Under the pieces are notes generated by a model. That model had not been told where the DNA came from and did not search any database. It saw only the letters and a list, made by a program, of their open reading frames with translations. A DNA stretch of 64,000 nt from JAQGMV01 sp963828715 (lineage in GTDB: Bacteria > Pseudomonadota > Gammaproteobacteria > Burkholderiales > SG8-41): positions 372,001 through 436,000 of the forward strand of contig CAWHFX010000004.1 in NCBI GenBank assembly GCA_963828715.1, read 5' to 3'. Position numbers and translations under genes: made by a program. Positions 19,190 through 27,085 of this stretch are shown here, one piece after another. Within the stretch, counting starts at the first letter, position 1. Each line of letters starts with the position of its first letter.

Positions 19190-20308
19190 TCAGTGATGCC
19201 GTGCGTCGGTGGTTCTTGCGAGCGTAGCTTGAGCGATCGCGCTCAGTGCAGCGTCGGGGAATGGCGCGACACTGCTCACGTTGATCTCGCAGAGAACGTA
19301 AGTGTCTTCACCGGACGCGTTCTTAGGTCCCAGCAGAAAATCGCTGTCCCATAATACGGGGAGCTCGTGTGTATCGATCTCGAGCAAGCGCTGTACTGCC
19401 GGCACCCATTCCTGTTCGAGCTGGCGCTTGAGCAACTGAAACTCCGGCATCGAAGGCGGATGGTACAACCGGGGGCCCGGTCTTGGCGCTGCTTCCGGAG
19501 GCCCACCTGCGGGGGGCGGATACAGTGCATTGACAGCCTGATGCCCGAACCCGGCGACTTTGTCATGTACCAGGTAGCAGCGGATCATGCCTTCCGGCAG
19601 ACGGACCTGGTAGGATTGATCGATCATCCTGCCGTCGCCCACGAAGTACGGGGTGCAGCGCTCGATGAACTCGCTCAGCAGCATCTTCTCTTCGACGCAT
19701 CCGCGTTTGGCGTGTTGCACACGGACGATGGTCTTGTCGGTGGGTGAGCTCGCATCAGCGGAGCTCTGTTCGCTGCAGCGTATGTCCGCCGCGAGCGCCA
19801 CTTTCCATACACCGTCGCCGCCGTTGCCACGATATTGCTTCAGAACGCGCGCAGCCCCCGAGGCAAGCCTGGAGGGCAGCTCCCGATGGAGATCAGCCAT
19901 GCTGCGGTACACGTGGGTATCGCATCCCCAGCCGATATCCCGGGTGCGATAAAGCACTTCCTTTGTTCCGAGCTTCAGAATGACGTCCGGGTGCGCACTG
20001 ACGAAAATGCCTGCCGATGCCACCTCGCGCAGCAGCCCGTCGAGCACAGAGCGGTCACGTCCGCCTTCGAGGGGGTTGACCCATACGAGCACGCCATCGA
20101 CCTTCAGGAGCTGCTCACGTACATCATCGCGGAAATCGTCGTGATACATCGCCGCTTCGGGCTGCATGCCGAGCGAGATCAGCGCCTCGGAGAGCGCGGC
20201 GAACCGGCTCGCCTCTAGTGAGGCGGCATCTCTTGCTTCGCGATTACCAGGATACAGAATTGCCACGCGCGGGCGTTTCTTGCCCGCCGAGGATGTCGGA
20301 TGCGTCAT
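19190..20308 (-). CDS. Cj0069-family (ATP-grasp-like) protein
   Basis: 372 residues from ATG 20308 (MTHPTSSAGKKRPRVA), preceded by GGAG; a longer start exists but lacks one. The sequence starts with a Rossmann-like strand VAILYPGNREARD, then DGVLVWVNPLEGGRDR, ILKLGTKEVLYRTRDIGWG, RVLKQYRGNGGDGVWKV and the late DSDFLLGPKN and VLCEINVSSVAPFPD. The Lys-x-Arg-Gly-Asn-Gly-Gly loop and the terminal E-I-N resemble ATP-grasp nucleotide and metal sites. Family members are uncharacterised; a ligase acting on a carboxylate is inference. Frame intact and apparently single-gene. Confidence 0.65.
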   Translation of the reverse strand: MTHPTSSAGKKRPRVAILYPGNREARDAASLEASRFAALSEALISLGMQPEAAMYHDDFRDDVREQLLKVDGVLVWVNPLEGGRDRSVLDGLLREVASAGIFVSAHPDVILKLGTKEVLYRTRDIGWGCDTHVYRSMADLHRELPSRLASGAARVLKQYRGNGGDGVWKVALAADIRCSEQSSADASSPTDKTIVRVQHAKRGCVEEKMLLSEFIERCTPYFVGDGRMIDQSYQVRLPEGMIRCYLVHDKVAGFGHQAVNALYPPPAGGPPEAAPRPGPRLYHPPSMPEFQLLKRQLEQEWVPAVQRLLEIDTHELPVLWDSDFLLGPKNASGEDTYVLCEINVSSVAPFPDAALSAIAQATLARTTDARHH

Positions 20309-20587
20309 GTCGGTCTCCGGATGCAAACCCCCGACCACGAGCGCGATGGGCAAAAGAGGAGGTAACACATTTCGCCTGACACCTATGCCCGGACGGCCGG
20401 GGACAGCGCAGAGCTTGGGCGAAATGCCTTGGGATATACCGGGCGTCTGCTCAGTGCCCGATGCGTGTGACGTTACTACAGGCGCATTTTCATATCAACC
20501 GTCGGTGGTGCTCTCGACGGATGCAACGCCATGTCGATGCCCCTGCGTTCTTCGTAAGCCTCTTCGAGGTAGACCGATAGCGAGGAT
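20309..20587. other. Intergenic spacer between SDR stop and the Cj0069-family start
   Basis: About 280 bases without a supported gene; nothing recognised. It is likely the promoter region of the Cj0069-family gene. Confidence 0.35.
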
Positions 20588-21385
20588 TCAAAAAATCGAA
20601 CGCACGATGCCGCCGTCACAGCGATGTGCGGCGCCATTGATCATGCTTGCGCGTTCCGAGCACAGGAATGCAATATGCGCCGCAATCTCGTCCGGGTGCG
20701 CCCAGCGCTGAAGGAGCGAGCTGCGGCCCGTATCTTCGAAATAAGCCGCTCGCATCTCCTCGACCGTCTTGCCGGCGGCAGGGGCAATTTTCCCCAGAAA
20801 CGTTTCGACGCCTTCGGACCATGTGGGCGCAACGAGCAGACTATTGACCGTGACCTGCGTGCTTTTCGTAAATTCGTCGGCGAGACCGCGCGCGAGCGAT
20901 ACCTGAGCCGCCTTGGTCAGCGCATAGTGAAGCATTCCGGGATTGGGCTTCGCGCTCTGATCGCTGCCAATGAAGACGACGCGACCCCAGTCACGCGCGA
21001 CCATGCCGGGCAGGAACGCGCGGCTGAGTCGAACGCCGCTCATGACGTTCAACTGAAACATGGCGAGCCAGTCGTCATCCGGGATTTCGGTGAATGGCTT
21101 CACCTCGAAATAGCCGACGTTATTCACGAGAATGTCCACGTGCCCGATACGCGCACACGCCGCGGCAAGCGACTGAGCGCCCGCTGCAGTTGAAAGGTCC
21201 GCCGCGACGCCGCTGACCGCACCGTGCTTCGAAAGCGTGGCTACGGCCCGATCGACCGTCTCGCGGGCGCGACCGTTTACGACGACGCGGGCGCCTTCCT
21301 GCGCGAGCATGCGGGCGGTGGCATAGCCGATGCCGCGCGTGGAGCCACTGACGAGCGCGAGCTTATTTTCGATTCCGAGATTCAC
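20588..21385 (-). CDS. Short-chain dehydrogenase/reductase (SDR)
   Basis: 265 residues, classical SDR. The cofactor loop is SGSTRGIGYATA, the strand motif ILVNNVGYFEVKP, the catalytic Ser in VFIGSDQSAK and the catalytic Tyr-Lys in YALTKAAQVSLARGLA. It would oxidise or reduce a hydroxyl/keto group with NAD(P) in the cytosol; the substrate is unknown. It resembles FabG-type enzymes but lies far from the fatty-acid cluster, where the true fabG is present, so it is an accessory oxidoreductase. Frame intact. Confidence 0.87.
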   Translation of the reverse strand: MNLGIENKLALVSGSTRGIGYATARMLAQEGARVVVNGRARETVDRAVATLSKHGAVSGVAADLSTAAGAQSLAAACARIGHVDILVNNVGYFEVKPFTEIPDDDWLAMFQLNVMSGVRLSRAFLPGMVARDWGRVVFIGSDQSAKPNPGMLHYALTKAAQVSLARGLADEFTKSTQVTVNSLLVAPTWSEGVETFLGKIAPAAGKTVEEMRAAYFEDTGRSSLLQRWAHPDEIAAHIAFLCSERASMINGAAHRCDGGIVRSIF

Positions 21386-21558
21386 GGCGTTTCCGGCGGG
21401 CTTGGAAAACGCGCCATTCTAACCGTCACGGGTGAACTACCTGCCCGCAGGACGACGCTCGTCAGGGACGAGCGAACGCACGCACGGCACTCTGCAGCCC
21501 GATGTCACGCGTTTCGGAGCGTGCAACCGCGTCTGCTCGCGCGCGATTCATGTTGCCG

Positions 21559-22181
21559 TCAGCGAAGCTGTGGCGGCGCAGTGCGATAGAACTGCCGATA
21601 GCCCTGGTAATCGGCCTCGACTCGCCGGAACGAACACGACCGGCGCGGGTGCACCTATGAGCTCCCGGGCGCGTTCCAGAATCGCTCTCCCTTCCGGATC
21701 GCGATGCATCACAGCCACACCCGAGTTGATCAGGTGCGCATACGGAACCTTGTACGCGATGAACGCCTCCGGACCCGGAAAGGCAACTTCCTGATTGGCC
21801 AGTTCCGCGAGCGTTTTTACCGAGACCGTCCGCTGCAGTCACGATCTGCGCCCTGATCGGGGGAGCGTCCCGGCGTCCGAAGACGCGCCAACCGAGCTTC
21901 GCTCGTTCGGGACTGAACAGATGATTCGTGAAGGCGAAGTCGACCTCCTGCGCAAGCACGTGAGCAGTCGTGTCGGCCGAAGTGCGTCCCAGCTTGAGAT
22001 TCAGTTCCACACCGCTCTTCGCGGACACATAGGCGAGAATGGGATTCCAGAAACCGGCAGACACCTGCAGGCTCTGCTGGTTTACCGGCGAGAAGTTATA
22101 GAGCCGCGGGGTTGCAGCCTGCCCTGCATTCGAAAACGCGGTGACGCTGATCAGCAGCGCACCGACGACGTATCTCAGCAT
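21559..22181 (-). pseudogene. Remnant of PhnD-like phosphate/phosphonate-type substrate-binding protein
   Basis: The start MLRYVVGALLISVTAFS is a signal peptide, followed by RLYNFSPVNQQSLQ, FWNPILAYVSAKSGV and VDFAFTNHLFSPERAKLGW, the N-lobe of the family. After two single-base shifts (near 21820, CTCG; near 21605, CGAG) it continues LAELANQEVAFPGPEAF and YKVPYAHLINSGV, then jumps to the C-terminal MHRDPEGRAILERA and DYQGYRQFYRT. The segment that normally connects these parts, about 60-90 residues, is missing, so even with frames repaired (about 206 residues) the binding protein is internally deleted. Family members are about 280-300 residues, bind oxyanion ligands in the periplasm, and often pair with sensor kinases such as the remnant just upstream. 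Confidence 0.65.
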
Positions 22182-22800
22182 CTTCGTTCATGGCCGTCCA
22201 CTTTCAGCATTCCCAACGCCACCTGCTGGTTGACGCGATTGTCTTCGGCCAGCAACAGGCGATAGGTAGTCGGCCGCAACGGATCCGCATCCTTCCGTTT
22301 AGCATTCACGTCAGGTGAGGGCAGCAAGGCCTGTCCGATCGCCGTGACGAATGCGTTATACAGCGCAGACTGGCGCACCGGCTTCGAGACGCAGGCGCGA
22401 ACGCCGGCCTCGCGCGCCTTACGCACTTCTTCATGCTGTGCGATCGGCATCAGCGTGATGATGCGCGGCTCTACCGGTGCGACCTCCGCTCGCAATGCCT
22501 CGATCAAAGTCCGATGCGCCGTTCCTCTCCAGAGCGTGGTCGATCACGAAAACATCGTACTGCGCACCGGTAGCAGCGGCCCATCGCGCCTCGTCCAAAG
22601 CCTATCGGGGGGTGTCGACGGTGCTGGGTGCATGTCCCAAGGACTCATCTGCGTGCGCAGCACGCTGCTCGTGGCGGCGTTGCTGGTCGCGATGAGTACG
22701 CGTACGCCGGCAAGACTGCCGTCGAATAACACGTGTCGGCAGGTAGGCGGGGCCGCGTCCAACTGCAAGCAAAGTGCCGACGATGCGCGAGCGCGTTTAG
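22175..22800 (-). pseudogene. Remnant of hybrid sensor histidine kinase (two receiver domains, truncated)
   Basis: Pieces in different frames read as the start of a receiver domain (LFDGSLAGVRVLIATSN, then SSVLRTQM), its middle (YDVFVIDHALER, probable phosphoacceptor Asp), its end (AGVRACVSKPVRQSALYNAF) and then the first strand of a second receiver (YRLLLAEDNRVNQQVALG). The second receiver stops after about 25 residues exactly where the PhnD-like gene begins, so the kinase is cut at both ends: no histidine-kinase core remains in the window. This looks like real deletion, not just a sequencing shift. Confidence 0.6.
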
Positions 22801-22977
22801 TGGATGAACAAACCGGGTCTTTTCTTGACTGGGCATCGCGTCAATCGCAACATGTGCGCTGTCCAATTCTCCTCGAAAGGGGGCAGTCACAAGCACAGCG
22901 ATATCCAATCCGACACAGAACAACAACTGCGGGTTTAAACCCGAGGGGGGCGTCGTGATCCACCGAGGGAGAGTGTT

Positions 22978-24673
22978 ATGCGAAGCTCATTCTGGGAAAC
23001 GAGCAGGACGGCACTGCTCGCGTTATGTGCAGCCACGTCGGGAATGGCAGTTCTCAGCAGCGGACATGTCTACGGAGCCGTAAGTCAGAGCGGGGAACAG
23101 AGAAATGTCGTTCGCGTTGGACACAGCGATATTCAGGGTCGTCCGGCCTATCAGCCGAACTTCATCGTCTACCCCAATGGACGGACCTATCGCGTTCATC
23201 GGAACACACGGGGGTTCCCGACCTAATCCGCTGAACGGAGGCGCCGTAGAGCAGAACGGGACGATGATCGTAGACGTCACCGATCCGGAGAACCCGGTCG
23301 ACAAGTTTCACATCCCGGTGCCTGTGGCCGGAGGTCAGGCGCAGATGGCGCGGCTGTGCCTCGGCTCTGTCCTTCCGAAAGGCCAGACCGGCAAGGTCTA
23401 TTTGCTGCGCAACGTCCAGGGCAGCAGCGCGTCCGGCTACGAAGCTGGGACGTGACGGACGTTACGAAGCCGGCGCTGGTCGGCGCGATGCGCGGGATCC
23501 GTAGCACGCATAAAGTGTGGTGGGAATGCAATACCGGCATCGCTTACATGCCGGGCAGCCTCGACGTGCCGGCGTCCTCGGGTAACTGGTGGCGTCAGGA
23601 CCAGTCGATGGTGATCGCGGATTGGAGCGATCCGAGCCAAGCCGCAGTACATCCGCACGTTCGGTTTGCCGGGCGCACAGCCGGACGGCACGGGCGCGGT
23701 ACCGACGTCATTGCATGGCGCGATCTCGGCGCACGAGCACCCGAACCGCGATATGAAGCTCGCGCGCGGCGCTACCGTGAGCGATGTGATCGGCAACCGC
23801 GTGTATGCCGCGTGGGGCGTGGGCGACGACGGAGTGATGCAGATACTGGATCGCAGCAAGCTCCTGCCGCCGGCGTATGGCGGTAGCTGGAGCGGCTCGC
23901 CGGACCGTCCGTCCGATGCCGATCTGGTTGCGCCCGTAGTCGGCGTACTCTTCATGTCGCCGGATCAAGGCGGACATACGAGCTTCCCGGTGTTCGGGTT
24001 GAGACCGCCGGGCTATCAGAGCTTCACCGAGTTCACTACGCGCGATATCGTGATCGTGGCATCCGAAGCGACCGCCAACAAATGTCAGGAAGCGCCGCAC
24101 TGGAGCTTTATCGTCGACGTCACTGTCGAGAACTCCAGGACGTCTCCACCGGGGACGCGAGTTGAGCACAATCCCTGGCAGGGACCAATGGTGCTTTCGA
24201 CGATGTCGGTCGACCCACGGCTGGGTGAGAAGTACCCGCGGGGCAATTACTGCGGTCGCGGTGCACGGTTCGGCACACATTCGAGCGAGGAGAACTTCCG
24301 TAATCCGTTCTACGGCAGGCTCACGTTTATCGCCAACTTCACGGGCGGCGTGCGAGTGTGGGACATACGGGAGCCGCAAGCGCCGGTCGAAGTGGGCTTT
24401 TACGTTCCCGTGTCCAACGCCAATACGACCGCCGACGGCTACATGACGAACAACGTCGAGGTCGATAACCGCGGCGTCATCTACATCGTCGATCGCAACG
24501 GCGCCGGCCTGGATCTCCTGGTGCTGACCGGGCCGGGCACGCAGGATCGGGTTCGGGCCAAAGCCGATTCGGAGATCGCGACGACGACTGATACGCGTGC
24601 TTGCGCGCTACGGCGCGGAACGCCGGAAGGGGCACGCATAGCGTGCCCCTTTTTTCAGAATCGCGACCCGTAG
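22978..24673 (+). CDS. LVIVD-repeat exported protein, frameshifted in about four places
   Basis: ATG 22978 follows GGGAGAG and opens a signal peptide-like segment (LLALCAATSGMAVLSSG). The body has beta-propeller-like repeats: NGTMIVDVTDPENPV, VWDVTDVTKPALVG-like, MVIADWSDPS, GGVRVWDIREPQAPVEVG and VIYIVDRNGAGLDLLVLTG, which match the LVIVD family of secreted propeller proteins. Frame changes occur near 23190 (ACCT, Thr), 23445 (one base missing at a third position) and 23640 (CAAG, Gln). The last open frame runs to 24673, through the terminator hairpin at 24629-24655, so the true stop is probably upstream. About 540-560 residues. Function unknown; export to the periplasm is likely. Confidence 0.65.
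24629..24655 (+). terminator. Rho-independent terminator after the LVIVD gene
   Basis: GGGGCACGC (24629-24637), loop ATA, GCGTGCCCC (24641-24649) followed by six T. A perfect nine-pair GC-rich stem with a T-run; the clearest intrinsic terminator of the window. It insulates the citrate-related genes that start at 24795. Confidence 0.88.
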
Positions 24674-24794
24674 ATCGGCGCGCGTGACTCGAGCGACCTC
24701 GGCGCGAAGCTCGCAAGGGCTTGCACGTGCTCTCGGGGGCGCGCACGATAGCCCCGCAGCGGCTGCGTCGCATCGGAGAATACGGAGGTCGTAA

Positions 24795-25766
24795 ATGGCA
24801 CCCCATCCCTTGTCCTGCTTCATTCCCGCAATCGTCCTCGCATTCGCGGCGCCGTTCGCCTCGGCCGCGGAAGGCTGGCCGGCCAAGCCCGTGCGCATCA
24901 TCGTCCCGTTCGCTCCGGGCGGTAGCAACGACATCATCGGCCGTCTCATCGCACAGCAACTCACGGAAAAGCTCGGCAGGCAGGTGATCGTGGACAATCG
25001 CCCGGGCGCGGGTGGCATGCTCGGAACGGAAGTGGTCGTCAAGGCACCGCCGGATGGCTATACGCTGCTCGTCGTTTCAGCCGCGTATGCCTATAACCCG
25101 TACATCTACAAATTGCCGTACGACCAGGAGAAGGCGCTTGCACCCGTCGCGATGCTGGGCACCGGCCCGAGCGGCCTCGCTGTCAATCCCTCCCTGCCGG
25201 CGAAAACGACCAAAGAGCTGGTGGCGCTTGCGAAAGCCAAACCGGGGCAGCTCAATTACGCGTCGGCGGGTCCGGGCAGCTTTCAGCACCTGAGCACGGA
25301 GCTGTTCAAACAGATGGCGGGCCTCAACATCGTCCACATCCCTTTCAAGGGCGGCGGACCCGCGATGATCGACGTGATCGCGGGCAACACGCAGATGTGC
25401 ATGGGATCACTGCTGCAGATGCTCCCGCACATCGGCTCCAAACGCCTGCGCATCCTCGGCACCGGTGGTGCGAAGCGCTCCCCGACGCTGCCCGACGTGC
25501 CCACGATCGCCGAGTCCGGCGTCCCCGGGTACGAGGCTAACAACTGGTGGGGACTCGTCGCACCCACCGGTACACCGCAGGAAATCATCGCCAGGCTGGA
25601 GAAGGAGATGACGGTCATCAGCGCGTCGGCCGAAACGAAAAAGCGCCTCGAAGCCGAAGGCGCCGAGCCCGCCTACAAGAGCGCGGCCGAGTTCGGCCCG
25701 TTCATCAAGACCGAGATGAACAAATGGGCGAAAGTGGTCAAGGCCGCGGGCATCAAGGGCGAATAG
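24795..25766 (+). CDS. Bug-family (TctC-like) tripartite tricarboxylate transporter binding protein
   Basis: 323 residues with a signal peptide (PAIVLAFAAPFASAAEG) and then the family start WPAKPVRIIVPFAPGGSND. Further family marks are VIVDNRPGAGGMLGTE, LNYASAGPGSFQHLSTELF and HIPFKGGGPAMIDVIAG. Bug proteins bind carboxylates such as citrate, glutamate or nicotinate in the periplasm and hand them to TctAB, or act as sensors. No tctA or tctB lies here. GGAGG precedes the ATG. The stop is only 9 bases before the ATP-citrate-lyase-like gene, so co-transcription and a citrate-like ligand are reasonable inferences. Confidence 0.9.
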   Translation: MAPHPLSCFIPAIVLAFAAPFASAAEGWPAKPVRIIVPFAPGGSNDIIGRLIAQQLTEKLGRQVIVDNRPGAGGMLGTEVVVKAPPDGYTLLVVSAAYAYNPYIYKLPYDQEKALAPVAMLGTGPSGLAVNPSLPAKTTKELVALAKAKPGQLNYASAGPGSFQHLSTELFKQMAGLNIVHIPFKGGGPAMIDVIAGNTQMCMGSLLQMLPHIGSKRLRILGTGGAKRSPTLPDVPTIAESGVPGYEANNWWGLVAPTGTPQEIIARLEKEMTVISASAETKKRLEAEGAEPAYKSAAEFGPFIKTEMNKWAKVVKAAGIKGE

Positions 25767-25775
25767 GAGTCTGCC

Positions 25776-27075
25776 ATGCAAGTAACGGGCATGTTGTACG
25801 GCTCGAAGCTTCTGAACTTCGCGGGATTTCCGAGCGCGGAGGTGCTTCCTCCCGATGCCAGCGAAGAACAGATCAAGGCGTTCATCGCGCAGCACGGATC
25901 GGTTTTCGTAAAGCCCGTCTTCAAGGGCGGCATCGGCAAGAAAGGCAAGGCCGGCCTCTTGGGACGCGCGTCGGATCTCAAGACCGCGCTCAAGGAAAAG
26001 GAGCGTCTCTACTTCGTCGAGCATCGCGTCGGGAACCAGGTCGCCAAGGCGAATGGCGTCACGTTCGAGGCGGCCGTGCCCGCCGAACACGAGGTGTATT
26101 TCTCGATCTCGGATTCCACTCACTTTCGCGCACCGACCATGACGCTCACCCATCACGGTGGAATGGACATCGAAGAACTCGACAAGAACACTCGTTCAGC
26201 AGGTGCCGTTCGATTCACTCACGGGGTTGAAAGCCTTCGTCGTCGCGAACGCGCTGTCCGAACTGAACGCGCCGAAGCAGATCATCTCGCCACTCGTGCA
26301 GCATCTGCCGCGATTGTGGGAGCTCTTCCACGATTTCGGCATGACGACGCTGGAACTGAACCCCATTCGCATGCGCCCCGACCGGCAGGGACGGCTCACG
26401 CCAGTGGCGTGCGATTTCAAGTGCGGCTTCGATCGCGACGATCCGCGCTGGCAGCGCCTGCAGCTTCCGACTCATCTGTTCGCCGTGGACTACTCGGATT
26501 TCGAACAGGAGATCAACGAGCTCCGCACTTACCAGGGCCAGAGCGATGTCTACGTAATCAACGTTAATGGAACGATACTGGCGCCGACGTTCGGCGGGGG
26601 CGCCAACTCGCTCGTCACCGAAATGCTCGGGGACGATGCCATCATCTCTTCGGACTTCGGCGGCAATCCGCCGTACGAGAAGATGAAAGAGGTCGCGCGC
26701 ATCTGCTTCAAGCACTGGCTCTCGCAATCGAATGTACTCTTCATCATCGGTGGCAAGTCGAACAATACGGACATCTTCGTGACGTTCCGGGCGATGGCCG
26801 ATGCGCTGCGCGAGCATTTCGGGCGTCACGGTCCCAGTCCAGTCTACGTCGTGATCGGACGAGGCGGCCCGAACCTCGTGCGCGGCATGGGTGGGATGCG
26901 CGACACGCTCGAAGCGCTCGGGCTTCCCTATCGCATGTTCGGCTTCGATTCCGACATGAGCGAAGTCGTCAATTACGCGCGCATGGTGAATGAGTGGATG
27001 AAAACCGGCGGCCGGGCGGCCTTGGCAGCAAAGCTGGGCATCTCGGAGAGCGTACCGGCTGCGAAAGCCGCCTGA
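25776..27075 (+). CDS. ATP-citrate lyase-like ATP-grasp subunit, one frameshift
   Basis: 433 codons after removing one extra base near 26189 (AAGA, Lys either way). N-terminal ATP-grasp part: FVKPVFKGGIGKKGKAG and HEVYFSISDSTHFRAPTMT; after the shift LVQQVPFDSLTGLKAF and MTTLELNPIRM. The C-terminal citrate-binding part has VNGTILAPTFGGGANSLVTE, ISSDFGGNPPYEKM, LFIIGGKSNNTDIFVTFRA and VIGRGGPNLVRGM. In ATP-citrate lyase this subunit holds the nucleotide site and binds citrate; with its partner it splits citrate plus CoA into acetyl-CoA and oxaloacetate. GGAG precedes the ATG. The partner gene follows after 10 bases. Confidence 0.78.
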
Positions 27076-27085
27076 GGAGGGCAAC

